Source: Ruminobacter sp. (GTDB lineage: Bacteria; Pseudomonadota; Gammaproteobacteria; Enterobacterales; Succinivibrionaceae). From it: a stretch of 64,000 nt of DNA. Below, piece after piece: positions 8,813 through 17,568 of the stretch (its first letter is position 1; every line of letters begins with the position of its first letter). The stretch covers positions 1 to 64,000 of the forward strand of contig JAGAYS010000048.1 of assembly GCA_017940385.1 (NCBI GenBank), written 5' to 3'. Position numbers and translations under genes: made by a program. Below the pieces are notes generated by a model. That model ran no database searches. It was not told the origin of the DNA and worked only from the letters and a program-made list of their open reading frames with translations.

Positions 8813-9600
8813 TGAAAGAGCTAATAAGAAAACACTTTGACCATGGTGCTCATAAATATGTCGGACATGCCGTAATTCAGAAAACCATAGCTCTTGAACT
8901 GCTGCATAAGGCTGTCACTCATAAAACCGGAGGAATCCGCCTGAAGAATCCGGAAATGTTATTTAACAGATGCCTTGATCTGGGATGCGGCCCAGGAATC
9001 AATTATCCTGAGCTGAGACAGTATGCCGGAAGTATTACCGGGATAGATTTTTCACCTTTAATGATAGCTGAAGCCAGAAATTTAAGGATTTCCGGAACGG
9101 AATCTCTGATTGCCGACATGGAACACCTCAGTCTGCCTCTTAAATATGATTTCATATACTCATCTCTGGCCATGCAGTGGTGCTCCATCGAACGGGTTTT
9201 TGAACGGATAAATCTTTTGAAAACGACAGACGGCACGTGCACCGTTGCCATATCACTGCCGACGGAAGGAACATTGCCGGAACTCAGTGAAGCTTTTGCG
9301 GCTGTCGGTATATCAGACAGAACGGTAAATTTTGCATCTGCAGATAAAACCGCCGAAACAGCACATCAGGCTTTAGGTAAAGACATTTACACGGAAAGAC
9401 GGATATTTACGGACAGACATTACGACATAAAATCATACCTCGGAGCCATAAGAGACATCGGAGCGAATACTTCCTCACAACCTCAGACACTGAGCAAATC
9501 ACAATATACGGAATTGATGGTATACTTGCAGAAACGTTTGACTGCTCAGGGATGTCTGAGCCATACCTATCCCGTCATATTCATATACGGGACCATATAA
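8812..9600 (+). CDS. bioC: Malonyl-ACP O-methyltransferase
   Basis: SAM-dependent enzyme that methylates malonyl-ACP to start pimelate assembly on the fatty acid pathway. The start is placed at the ATG inside the bioF stop (TGATG at 8810-8814), giving 262 residues close to E. coli BioC (251); an upstream in-frame ATG at 8686 lies deep in bioF. Methyltransferase motif I is LDLGCGPGIN, and the BioC-type segment LAMQWCSIERVF follows at mid-protein. A BioC pathway needs a pimeloyl-ACP methyl ester esterase (BioH, BioG, BioK or BioJ); none is seen here. Confidence 0.95.
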   Translation: MKELIRKHFDHGAHKYVGHAVIQKTIALELLHKAVTHKTGGIRLKNPEMLFNRCLDLGCGPGINYPELRQYAGSITGIDFSPLMIAEARNLRISGTESLIADMEHLSLPLKYDFIYSSLAMQWCSIERVFERINLLKTTDGTCTVAISLPTEGTLPELSEAFAAVGISDRTVNFASADKTAETAHQALGKDIYTERRIFTDRHYDIKSYLGAIRDIGANTSSQPQTLSKSQYTELMVYLQKRLTAQGCLSHTYPVIFIYGTI

Positions 9601-9611
9601 GGAATGTATTT

Positions 9612-10313
9612 ATGGACAACAGATTCATCACTTCCATGCTTCTCGGCACATTATTATTCTGCTGCCATGGACAGGCTGAGGCTTTCGACAAAGAAGCCGC
9701 GGAGAAACTTCTTAACTCCGGTTCTGCGGCTGTCGGGACCGATTCCGTAAATCAGGAAGAAAGAAATTTTATAGAAAGCAGTAAAAGAGAGATCCGGCAG
9801 CAAAATGAGAAAAAAGACGTCAAGGTGATTCTTCCCGATGAATGCAGTCTTATCAGCTACACATCTGACGGTGTCTCATCACGCTACAAATGCGGCGGTT
9901 ACGAAATTCTCACGATCATTACGTTCCCTCCGGAAAACCTGTCAACGGAACAGATAGTAAAACAGCTTTCAGAGGTGAAAGGTTGCGAAGCCATGCCACA
10001 AAACACCCTGGGGCTGTCAGTAGGCTGTGACACTGATGACGGTAAATACATTTCATATTTTATTGATTTACCGACAAAACTCAGAGAAAACCTGATTACG
10101 TCAGCAGACTACAATGATCCGAGTAAAATTGAATCAATCTCCAACGTCTCACACAGCATATACTTCTACATGAGAAGAATTGCCAAAGATGAAGAGCAGA
10201 TAAAATATCTTACCGACATTCTGAACATGGCGGCAAGAATTACCGTAACAAAAAAGGAGCAGCAGCCGGTAACGGGAAACAACAACACTGCCGTCAAATC
10301 AGCCGGCAACTAA
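9612..10313 (+). CDS. Exported protein of unknown function, end of the biotin operon
   Basis: Not recognised. An N-terminal signal peptide (residues 1-24, ending in GQAEA) is followed by a charged, probably helical stretch at about 40-60 and a domain with several cysteines (ECSLI, YKCGGY, KGCEAM, VGCDTDD) that may form two disulfides. The ATG at 9612 is chosen for its AAGGA Shine-Dalgarno (9599-9603) and because the signal peptide starts there; a frame extending to 9552 would overlap bioC. It begins 11 bases after bioC and is followed by the operon terminator, so it is probably co-transcribed with bioBFC. Export makes a direct role in biotin synthesis doubtful. Confidence 0.75.
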   Translation: MDNRFITSMLLGTLLFCCHGQAEAFDKEAAEKLLNSGSAAVGTDSVNQEERNFIESSKREIRQQNEKKDVKVILPDECSLISYTSDGVSSRYKCGGYEILTIITFPPENLSTEQIVKQLSEVKGCEAMPQNTLGLSVGCDTDDGKYISYFIDLPTKLRENLITSADYNDPSKIESISNVSHSIYFYMRRIAKDEEQIKYLTDILNMAARITVTKKEQQPVTGNNNTAVKSAGN

Positions 10314-10340
10314 AAAAACGAGCCGGTCATACATATTTTT

Positions 10341-10377
10341 AAAGGAGCCGGGCACTGCGGCCCGGTTCCTTTTTTTC
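10341..10377 (+). terminator. Terminator of the bioBFC operon
   Basis: AGGAGCCGGGC pairs with GCCCGGTTCCT around a short loop and runs into TTTTTTT (10371-10376). Confidence 0.85.
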
Positions 10378-10419
10378 TGCGCTGAGCGCCGGACGGCGTC
10401 ACCATTAACATCACGCCCG

Positions 10420-11271
10420 TCAGGCGATCTTTTTGTATACCACGCCGTTGCTGTACCTCATCATATCCATGCCGGATATTTCCTTTGGCACGAATTCAGA
10501 ACTTCCGAGCAGCAGATATCCGTCAGTTTTAAGACAGCCTTTAAGATAATTCAAAACCCTAAGCTTCGTATTCTGATCAAAATAAATCATTACATTGCGG
10601 CAGTATATCGCATCACACTTTCCCATAAATGGTTTGTTTACGGTTTTAATAAGGTTATGATGCCTGAAGCATACCAGAGACTTTACGTCATCACAGATTC
10701 TGTATTCAGTCGATGATGTCCCGACCGGAGAAAAGAATCTTTCCATGTATTCTTTACTAAGACCTCTTGACAGATCTGTCGTGCAGAAAACTCCTTCACG
10801 CGCAAAGTTAAGTGCAGACATGGAAAGATCCGTGGCAAAAATACGTATCTGATTTAATGGCAATCCATTTAAACAGCTTCTGTTAAGGAGTATAGCCATG
10901 GCAATGGAATACGGTTCCTGTCCCAGAGAGCACCCGGCCGACCAGATCTTTAACTCCCTGGATTTATCCTTAATCTCCGGAATTATGGTGTTCACCAGAA
11001 ACTCAAACGGATAACCGTCACGGAACCACTTCGTTTCATGTGTGACCATGGCTTCGACAACAATTTTCCTCAGAAACGTATCATTGGAAAACAATACTTT
11101 TTCAATGAATTCATTAAGATTGATGCATCCGTAGCCACGCAACAGTGGACTGAGCCTGCTACTAACCAGATAGGCTCTGTTATCCTTTAAATCCACCCCG
11201 CAACTGTCTTTAAGGAAATCACAGAACAAAGCATAATTTTTCTGTGAAATCCCGTGATCTTCATTTTCCAT
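10420..11271 (-). CDS. cheR: Chemotaxis protein methyltransferase
   Basis: Methylates glutamates on chemoreceptors with SAM for adaptation. The 283 residues hold an N-terminal all-helical CheR domain (about 1-75) and a C-terminal methyltransferase domain: WSAGCSLGQEPYSIAM (SAM loop), IRIFATDLSMSAL, YCRNVMIYFD and GYLLLGSSE are all typical. It is the last gene of an MCP-cheV-cheR row on the - strand. No cheB, cheA or flagellar genes are nearby, so the core pathway must be encoded elsewhere. Confidence 0.95.
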   Translation of the reverse strand: MENEDHGISQKNYALFCDFLKDSCGVDLKDNRAYLVSSRLSPLLRGYGCINLNEFIEKVLFSNDTFLRKIVVEAMVTHETKWFRDGYPFEFLVNTIIPEIKDKSRELKIWSAGCSLGQEPYSIAMAILLNRSCLNGLPLNQIRIFATDLSMSALNFAREGVFCTTDLSRGLSKEYMERFFSPVGTSSTEYRICDDVKSLVCFRHHNLIKTVNKPFMGKCDAIYCRNVMIYFDQNTKLRVLNYLKGCLKTDGYLLLGSSEFVPKEISGMDMMRYSNGVVYKKIA

Positions 11272-11332
11272 AAATCAGGCCAAATATCACAATGATGTAC
11301 AATTTACTGAGAAACTCGTTCTTGAATTAATT

Positions 11333-12301
11333 TTATCTGTCATAAACAGCCATAAGATCCTTGATGGCTTTTGCAAGCTCATCCGGTTTATACTTAGCCA
11401 CAAAATTGTCCGCACCGACCTTTTTAACCAGAGACTGGTTAAAAACTCCGCTTAGGGACGTATGCAGAATAACCTTTATCTGAGCAAGATCAGGTTCACT
11501 TCTAATCTTTGCGCTTAAAGTATAACCGTCCATTTCCGGCATTTCTATGTCAGAGATAATAAGGCCTATCTGATCGGTAAGGTTGCCTTTAGCCGCATAT
11601 TCCTTAAGAATATTATAGGCTTCCAGGCCGTTCTTGGCCTTAACCACCTCGTACCCCAGAGACGTTACCGTCTTTTCCACCTGCTTTCTGGCCACTGATG
11701 AATCATCGGCAATAAGAATCTTGCGTTTTATCGGTTCGGCGCCGCTTTCCACAGCCAGCTGTTCCTGACGTTCATTGTGTACAACAGACTCCTGGATAAT
11801 TTCCTTGCTGACTTCCATGTCATTAGGACAGATAACATCCAGAATTTTTTCCAGATCCAGTATTTCAACTATACCGCCGTCAATTTCGGTAATGGCGGTG
11901 AGGTAATTGTTTTTACCCATTCCCTGAGGAGGAGGCATCACCTTGTCCCAGTTAATGTTTACGATTCTTTCCACTCCGCTGACCAGAAATCCCTGAACAG
12001 AGCGGCTGTATTCAGCCACGATAACGTAACACCTGTCAATGTTCTCCGTTCTTTTTCCGCCGATGGCATAACTTAAGTCGATTACGGAAATTGTCTGACC
12101 TCTGATATAAGAAACCCCCACTACGGCCGAATGCAGTCTGGGCATGGCCGTAAGTTTCGGACACAGAAGCACTTCACGTACCTTGAACACGTTTACACCG
12201 AATCTCTCAGTTCTGCCGGCAAGAGAAAACAGCAACAGTTCAAGTCGGTTCTGTCCGACTATCTGCGTTAACTGATTCACTGAATCCAAAACACTTGCCA
12301 T
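11333..12301 (-). CDS. cheV: Chemotaxis coupling protein CheV (CheW-receiver fusion)
   Basis: Couples receptors to CheA and is modulated by phosphorylation. The N-terminal CheW-like domain covers about residues 15-165 (LFSLAGRTERFGVNVFKVRE at its start) and the C-terminal receiver domain about 195-320: acidic pocket IADDSS, phosphoacceptor Asp in IISDIEMPEMDGY, then HTS and the conserved lysine in FVAKYKPDE. A Shine-Dalgarno GGAG precedes the ATG. It lies between the MCP and cheR, so the three probably serve one receptor system. Confidence 0.95.
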   Translation of the reverse strand: MASVLDSVNQLTQIVGQNRLELLLFSLAGRTERFGVNVFKVREVLLCPKLTAMPRLHSAVVGVSYIRGQTISVIDLSYAIGGKRTENIDRCYVIVAEYSRSVQGFLVSGVERIVNINWDKVMPPPQGMGKNNYLTAITEIDGGIVEILDLEKILDVICPNDMEVSKEIIQESVVHNERQEQLAVESGAEPIKRKILIADDSSVARKQVEKTVTSLGYEVVKAKNGLEAYNILKEYAAKGNLTDQIGLIISDIEMPEMDGYTLSAKIRSEPDLAQIKVILHTSLSGVFNQSLVKKVGADNFVAKYKPDELAKAIKDLMAVYDR

Positions 12302-12386
12302 ATTCTTTCTCCGAAGTTTAATAACACAGCCGCCGGACTTTTAATCACCGGCGGGAAAACGTATGCCATACGTTACCGTGTATTTA

Positions 12387-14117
12387 TTATTTTTCATCGC
12401 TGCCGGATTCTGCATCACCTGCATAAGCATAAGATTCAACATCTTCAGGCTGTTCCGCCGCTAACGTTTCTGATTCCGGACTATCAGAATATTCATCATT
12501 GTTTTCATCAATCCCGTGTTTTCTGAATTTTTCAATTCCCTCAACCATCAGCATTGAAGCGTCCTCAATCTTACCGGTTGTCATGCAGATGTCAGAAACC
12601 TTTTCGGACATGCTTCTCACATGACTGGTAATATCCTGAAGATTCTTTGACATTTCAGAAGATGTTGCGGACTGTTCTTCAGTACTTGAGGCTATGAGAG
12701 TAATCTGTTTGTTTACGTTGTTGATGTCTACAAGAATGTTATCGAGTACTTTCTGCAGTTCTTCGGCATGAACTGCGAGCTTGTCCATCTGTCCCACCGT
12801 GGAAATAATGGACTCGTTAGCCTGAGTCGCCATTGCCTGAACCTGATTGATCATTTCACTGATTTCCGTGGTTGACTGTGCCGTTCTTGCCGCAAGAGCA
12901 CGAACTTCATCTGCTACCACCGCAAAGCCGCGACCGTATTCACCGGCACGTGCTGCCTCAATTGCCGCATTAAGTGCAAGAAGATTGGTCTGACTGGCGA
13001 TATCCTGAATTGTGGAAATAACGCTGCCGATAACTTTTGTCTGTTCGCTGAGGGATACGATAATTTCAGCATCCTTCTTGGTCTTTCGGCTGTGCTCCCT
13101 GATACCTTCCACTGTCTGATGTACCACATCAAGGCCGTCTGTGGCCACTTTACATGTCATTTCAGAATTGTTTACCGCCTGACTGCAGTTGTTGGCAATA
13201 TCCACTGACGTTGCCACCATTTCCTCGGCGGCGGCACTGACCGTAATAACCTGAGACAGAAGATCTTCGCTTGACGCATTGATGTTATAGTTTGCACTTT
13301 TAAGCTGACTTGAAGCATCAGACAGATTAGAAGCCTGATCATACATACTTCCTGAAAGAGTACTCAGATTGGATGCGAGATTGTTGATATTCTCTGCTAT
13401 CAGAGAGATTTCATCATCGCTGTCATCCTTAATTCTGACGCCGAAGTTACCGTTCAGCATTTCCCTTGATGCCTGAATAAACTTATTTATGCGTTCTGAG
13501 AATACAAATGACAGAAAATAAATCAGAACTGATACCAGAAAAACCTCCACGAGAATCATGCCTGCAGCAACCTTCCAGTTATCCATGAATCCCTGAGCAT
13601 TCATTCTGTCTACATACTCAACCTGTTCATCAATCATGTATTTAATCTGAGAGGTTACGTTCTCTGCCTTCTCATGAATATTATCAAAATCCTCAGTGCT
13701 GACCACTCCGCCTTCAGTCTTTCCCTTGTTTTTTTCCTTTGCATCAAAAGCTCCGGTTACGGCCGCGTCAAATTCAGTGATGGAACTGACCAGTTCATTT
13801 TTAAGCGACTCATTAACCTTGTCCTGAAGGCCGACAACCATACCGTCAAGCCGTTCCTTGGCGGAATCATAGGTAGACTTCTGCTGAACTCCCAGCAGAA
13901 CCCCGTATGCCATTTCATAAGCATATATGAAATTACTGCGAACCTCACCAAGTTCACGTACGGCCGGGTAAACGGAACTTTTCAAGGCATCAACTTTTCT
14001 GCCGTTTTCGTAGTTTGTATACACAAACGGAGCTCCGAACAGAATAATTAAGATGACTACCTGTAAAGTAATGACTTTAAAATAGAATGTCAGTGAATTT
14101 TTCCTGGTGTTAGACAT
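12387..14117 (-). CDS. Methyl-accepting chemotaxis protein
   Basis: Transmembrane chemoreceptor of 576 residues. Membrane helices at about 12-34 and 184-206 enclose a mainly helical periplasmic domain of about 150 residues that looks like a four-helix bundle; its ligand cannot be read from the sequence. A HAMP segment follows (ERINKF...[13 protein letters not shown]), then the coiled-coil signalling domain with the hairpin tip ([18 protein letters not shown], then [18 protein letters not shown]). The tail is acidic and lacks a CheR-binding pentapeptide like NWETF. Shine-Dalgarno GGAG lies eight bases before the ATG. It is first in the row with cheV and cheR. Confidence 0.94.
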   Translation of the reverse strand: MSNTRKNSLTFYFKVITLQVVILIILFGAPFVYTNYENGRKVDALKSSVYPAVRELGEVRSNFIYAYEMAYGVLLGVQQKSTYDSAKERLDGMVVGLQDKVNESLKNELVSSITEFDAAVTGAFDAKEKNKGKTEGGVVSTEDFDNIHEKAENVTSQIKYMIDEQVEYVDRMNAQGFMDNWKVAAGMILVEVFLVSVLIYFLSFVFSERINKFIQASREMLNGNFGVRIKDDSDDEISLIAENINNLASNLSTLSGSMYDQASNLSDASSQLKSANYNINASSEDLLSQVITVSAAAEEMVATSVDIANNCSQAVNNSEMTCKVATDGLDVVHQTVEGIREHSRKTKKDAEIIVSLSEQTKVIGSVISTIQDIASQTNLLALNAAIEAARAGEYGRGFAVVADEVRALAARTAQSTTEISEMINQVQAMATQANESIISTVGQMDKLAVHAEELQKVLDNILVDINNVNKQITLIASSTEEQSATSSEMSKNLQDITSHVRSMSEKVSDICMTTGKIEDASMLMVEGIEKFRKHGIDENNDEYSDSPESETLAAEQPEDVESYAYAGDAESGSDEK

Positions 14118-14462
14118 ATTAAGGCTCCGGATTACTGATCCTGTTACAGCGGATACCGCTCGCCCGGCCTCACATCATATGACCTATGTGGGCCCGTCAG
14201 ACAAATAGCCTGACAACGGTTGTTCCGCAACTTTTCCAAGAATGAAATATACACAGTAAAAACAATATACTCCTTAGTAAATAATATAACCTTACCTTAC
14301 TTTTTTATACCGGGGTCAATATAAGTTTCTACAGATCTCTCAAATATGACCTGTCGGAATCACTGATTGTTTAAATTCATCACAAATTGTAAACAATCAT
14401 TATCACGATGCTCTTTCCTAGACTGCCTATAACGAATGAATGCGCATGATTCTCCCGCCCGT

Positions 14463-14488
14463 TAAAATTGGGACCAAAGTGCCGATAA
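14463..14488 (+). promoter_or_regulatory. Sigma-28 (FliA)-like promoter element
   Basis: TAAAATTG, ten bases, then GCCGATAA. The second block is identical to the enterobacterial FliA -10 consensus; the first differs from TAAAGTTT at two or three positions and the spacer is ten rather than eleven. It points towards tRNA-Arg and the DUF4136 lipoprotein gene, away from the chemoreceptor. Confidence 0.4.
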
Positions 14489-14534
14489 ATAACATTTTCT
14501 GTCAAAAACTCAGCATCATAAGCCAACTAAATGA

Positions 14535-14562
14535 TTGTATAATCGCGACAAACTGTTATAAT
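14535..14562 (+). promoter_or_regulatory. Promoter of tRNA-Arg
   Basis: TTGTAT (14535-14540) and TATAAT (14557-14562) with a 16-base spacer, ending eight bases before the tRNA 5' end. Confidence 0.65.
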
Positions 14563-14570
14563 ACAGGCAA

Positions 14571-14645
14571 CTCCTCATAGTTAAATGGATATAATAAACC
14601 CCTCCTAAGGGTTAGTTATAGGTTCGATTCCTATTGGGGAGGCCA
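14571..14645 (+). tRNA. tRNA-Arg (anticodon CCT)
   Basis: A full cloverleaf can be drawn. Acceptor CTCCTCA pairs with TGGGGAG, with one G-T pair. The anticodon stem is AACCC/GGGTT around loop CTCCTAA, anticodon CCT, which reads AGG. The T arm is ATAGG/CCTAT with loop TTCGATT. Discriminator G and an encoded CCA follow. The D-loop and anticodon parts closely resemble E. coli tRNA-Arg(CCU). Confidence 0.95.
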
Positions 14646-14870
14646 TCCTCCGTCCTATCCGATTTTCGAAATTTCCATCAGACTTCCGAATATTCACATT
14701 TTTTCTACAAACGCCATCAAAAACATTTGACCATGATCATTCTTTTACACTTTAGTGAATAATGCTTTCAGGTTTTTAATGTATAAAATTCAGTGATTTT
14801 CATTATGTGTTCAATAATGACATTCTCCGAAAAAATAAGCTTATATTTCGGAGTAAAAAAAGGAAATAAC

Positions 14871-15482
14871 ATGAATTATAAAATTCTTACATTATCTGCG
14901 GCAATGTTCCTTGCAGTAACCGGTTGTGCGTCAACCGGAAGCAGCAGCGGCACGGCTGCGGCAACCGGCGGGGTAATTGACAACAACGGACTTCTGATAG
15001 CAGAATCAGAACCAACCTTACAGACAACCACTGTGGCGCAGAATCTTGAACAGTGGCCGTATGAACGCTCAAAATTAACCTACAAACTGGTTAATAAGGA
15101 TCTCGTTGCCATCTCCACTGACGTATCACAGTGGAAGAAACTCATCGAGGAAACCCTTACCAATAAACTTACGGCAAAGGGATTAACGAAAACCGACAGT
15201 AATGCAAATCTTACCATCAGCTACGGTGTGGTAACAAAATCAGAAAGCAACGACAAGGCCGATCTGATGTTTGATTCTCTCGGACTTACCACCGGGGGCA
15301 CCTCTCACGGTGTTAACAACTCAATTGACATCGTAATAAGGGACAACAGAAGCGGACGGGAAATATGGTCAGGTGCGGCCAGCACTCTCACTGACAAGCC
15401 TCTTGTCACTGAAGCTCAGAAGCGCAGAGCAGTAAACAGCGTTCTTGAATCCCTTACCAAGAAACTCCCGGTTGCAAGATAA
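14871..15482 (+). CDS. DUF4136-type lipoprotein
   Basis: Exported lipoprotein of 203 residues: a short signal ends in lipobox AVTGC (Cys19), followed by a Ser/Gly/Ala-rich linker and a globular domain at about 55-200. The domain has the layout of DUF4136 lipoproteins (a helix of the type WKKLIEETLTNKLTAKGL, ANLTISYGVV, then IVIRDNRSGREIWSGAA and a closing helix). The function of the family is not established. Start 14871 has an AAAGGA Shine-Dalgarno; longer frames from 14793 put an unsuitable leader before the signal. A terminator follows, so it may be transcribed alone or from the sigma-28-like site upstream. Confidence 0.8.
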   Translation: MNYKILTLSAAMFLAVTGCASTGSSSGTAAATGGVIDNNGLLIAESEPTLQTTTVAQNLEQWPYERSKLTYKLVNKDLVAISTDVSQWKKLIEETLTNKLTAKGLTKTDSNANLTISYGVVTKSESNDKADLMFDSLGLTTGGTSHGVNNSIDIVIRDNRSGREIWSGAASTLTDKPLVTEAQKRRAVNSVLESLTKKLPVAR

Positions 15483-15525
15483 AAACACCGGACGTTTCAG
15501 CCGACGGCAGTTATCGGCATTCTCA

Positions 15526-15553
15526 AAGCTCCGTAATAACGGAGCTTTTTCTT
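15526..15553 (+). terminator. Intrinsic terminator of the DUF4136 lipoprotein gene
   Basis: AAAGCTCCGT pairs with ACGGAGCTTT around loop AATA and runs into TTTTTC. Confidence 0.85.
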
Positions 15554-15598
15554 AAAAGCGTTAGGCGCTTCCCATACAACGGTTTTATAAATAACGCT

Positions 15599-16594
15599 TT
15601 ACTGTTCTGCAGAAATCTCTTCGTCAGGAATAAAACTCATCGCCTTCTCAAGCACGCTTATGTCTGCACCTTCCCTGTAATGATTCTGAGCCATGTACTG
15701 CCTGAACTGTCTGCTGTTTGGACAGGTATTGAACATCCCCAGAAAATGGCGTGATATGTGTTTAAGCGCGCCCCCCTGAGAAAGATAATTTTCGATATAC
15801 GGATAACAGGCTCTCACACATTCCTTGCGGCTCATTCTGCGGGAAGGCTTCTGGTTAAAAATACGCTCATCGACATCCATAAGCATGTAAGGATTCTGGT
15901 ATATTGCCCTCCCCATCATCACGCCGTCAACGTACTCAAGATGTTTTAGCGCATCATCAAGAGTGCTGATATTACCGTTAATTGACAGGTGAAGATCCGG
16001 AAAATCCCTTTTCAACTGATAAACCCTATCATAGTTAAGAGGCGGTTTATCCCTGTTTTCCCTGGGACTCATCCCCTTAAGAAAGGCCATTCTGGCATGA
16101 ATGGTCATTCCGTCCACACCGGCATCACGGAGTTTAGCAACGAAGGAATGAATGTAATCATAATCATCGAGTTCATCAACTCCGAGTCGGGTTTTTACGG
16201 TAACAGGAATACTTACGCGATCCTTCATGGCTTTGACACAGTCACAGACAAGATCCGGACTGCGCATCAGTACCGCACCGAAAGAGCCGTTCTGAACCCT
16301 GTCGGAAGGACATCCCACATTGAGATTGATTTCATCATACCCCCTTTCCTCTCCGATTCCGGCACAGATGGCAAGATGTTCGTGATTGGCCCCGCCAAGC
16401 TGCAGGGATACCGGATGTTCTTCCTCATTGAATGACAGATAGTCTCCTTTACCGTAAATTATGGCTCCGGTAGTCACCATTTCGGTGTAAAGAAGCATAT
16501 TTTTGGAAAGAATTCTGCATAAATAACGAAAATGCCGGTCCGTAAGATCCAGCATTGGCGCAAGTGATAGTCTTGAATAATTGTATGTTGTCAT
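15599..16594 (-). CDS. dusA: tRNA-dihydrouridine(20/20a) synthase
   Basis: FMN-dependent enzyme reducing uridines 20/20a in the tRNA D-loop. The 331 residues follow E. coli DusA almost throughout: SLAPMLDLTDRHFRYL, YTEMVTTGAIIYGKGDYL, HPVSLQLGG, INLNVGCPSDRVQNGSFGA with the catalytic Cys at about residue 95, PVTVKTRLGVDE, IHARMAFLKGMSPRENR and LSINGNI. The CPSDRVQNG form separates DusA from DusB and DusC. It is followed by the Sel1-repeat gene upstream on the same strand. Confidence 0.97.
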   Translation of the reverse strand: MTTYNYSRLSLAPMLDLTDRHFRYLCRILSKNMLLYTEMVTTGAIIYGKGDYLSFNEEEHPVSLQLGGANHEHLAICAGIGEERGYDEINLNVGCPSDRVQNGSFGAVLMRSPDLVCDCVKAMKDRVSIPVTVKTRLGVDELDDYDYIHSFVAKLRDAGVDGMTIHARMAFLKGMSPRENRDKPPLNYDRVYQLKRDFPDLHLSINGNISTLDDALKHLEYVDGVMMGRAIYQNPYMLMDVDERIFNQKPSRRMSRKECVRACYPYIENYLSQGGALKHISRHFLGMFNTCPNSRQFRQYMAQNHYREGADISVLEKAMSFIPDEEISAEQ

Positions 16595-16621
16595 AAAAAA
16601 GTAATTCAGTCACCGGCTGAG

Positions 16622-17425
16622 TTACTGCTTTTTTTCGTCAGCTTTGCTTACGTTCTCACCCGATTTCTTCTGCATGTGTTCTTCGTTAATCTTGTAAATC
16701 TCGTTTTTCACCCAGTTGTACGCATCGTTGACCTGAACGTCACTGAGATTAACTACCGCCTTGTTTTTCACGACGGTGGCGTCACTCATACTGAGGCGCA
16801 GCTGTTCCACGTCTCCATATCTTTTAGCCCACCATATATAAAACTCGGCGTATTTATAGGCCTCGGCATTCTGTCCCAAAACCAAATACATTTTAGCAAG
16901 ATCTAATGAGTACTGATAGTCTTTCTTTTCAAACAGCTGGGCATAAAGATCTCTCGCATAACGATGATCCTGTTCAGAATTTGTTCCAAAGCTCAGAGTC
17001 TGTGCCAGCTGAATCTTACAGCTGTCACCGCCGTTCTGCATCTCATATGACATGCAGTCATTGAACAGCTCCATAGCCTTTTCCCTGCTTCTTTCTACTC
17101 CCAGACCGTTCCAGTACAGAATTGCAAGATACCTGCTTGCCGTAACAAGACCTCCGTCAATGGCCTGTTCAAGATATTTTCTGGCAAGTCCCCAATCCCT
17201 GGCCACGCCCTTGCCTTTAAGATACATGTATCCGAGATATTCCGCAGCCTCCGTGCTGCCCTTTTCAGCCTCATATTCACACTGCTGCACGGCCACCTCG
17301 TACATGGCCTGCTTCATTGCTTCCTCACATTTTTTTACCTGAGGAAGTTCACTTGTGACAGCACCGGCCTCGCTGCAAAGCATAACACCGGCACTGAGAG
17401 CAACTGATAAAAAAAGTTTTTTCAT
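16622..17425 (-). CDS. Exported Sel1-like repeat protein
   Basis: 267 residues with a signal peptide (MKKLFLSVALSAGVMLCSEA) followed by tandem Sel1/TPR-type helical repeats, for example AAEYLGYMYLKGKGVARDWGLARKYLEQAI-type units (AEYLGYMYLKGKGV, then SRYLAILYWNGLGVERSREKA) through about residue 150. The C-terminal part is helical and lysine-rich. Such proteins usually scaffold protein contacts in the envelope; the partner is unknown. The ATG at 17425 is chosen for its GGGAG Shine-Dalgarno and signal peptide, over an upstream ATG at 17491 that would put 22 hydrophobic, Cys-containing residues before it. Confidence 0.82.
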   Translation of the reverse strand: MKKLFLSVALSAGVMLCSEAGAVTSELPQVKKCEEAMKQAMYEVAVQQCEYEAEKGSTEAAEYLGYMYLKGKGVARDWGLARKYLEQAIDGGLVTASRYLAILYWNGLGVERSREKAMELFNDCMSYEMQNGGDSCKIQLAQTLSFGTNSEQDHRYARDLYAQLFEKKDYQYSLDLAKMYLVLGQNAEAYKYAEFYIWWAKRYGDVEQLRLSMSDATVVKNKAVVNLSDVQVNDAYNWVKNEIYKINEEHMQKKSGENVSKADEKKQ

Positions 17426-17568
17426 ATGAGTAATCTCCCAATCATGCAGTCTGATTATACAATTGCAATAAAGCCAAAATATGTGAAACAATTCTAATTA
17501 TGAAAACATATTCATGCCCGACAAATCCTAATTCATCGGGGAACTGTCCGTTGCATCAGCATGCATAA

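Larger units (their letters stand above)
14118..14570. other. 453-bp gene-free region between the MCP and tRNA-Arg
   Basis: No coding frame is supported. On the - strand, the 110 bases just before the MCP can fold into three hairpins (a TCAG/CTGA stem near 14195-14215, CACAT/ATGTG near 14173-14191, AGCGG/CCGCT near 14149-14162). An inverted repeat lies at 14364-14399, a sigma-28-like element at 14463-14488 and the tRNA promoter at 14535-14562. The leader does not match a riboswitch consensus I can recall. Confidence 0.45.

Noticed and set aside
9990-10040. GLSVG (GxSxG-like) in the exported protein after bioC, as a possible BioH-type esterase mark
   Set aside because: The protein has a signal peptide and no alpha/beta-hydrolase layout or His/Asp motifs; the pentapeptide is probably chance.
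14571-14645. tRNA-Arg as the attachment site of an integrated element
   Set aside because: No integrase gene and no direct repeat of the tRNA 3' end was found in the following 6 kb.
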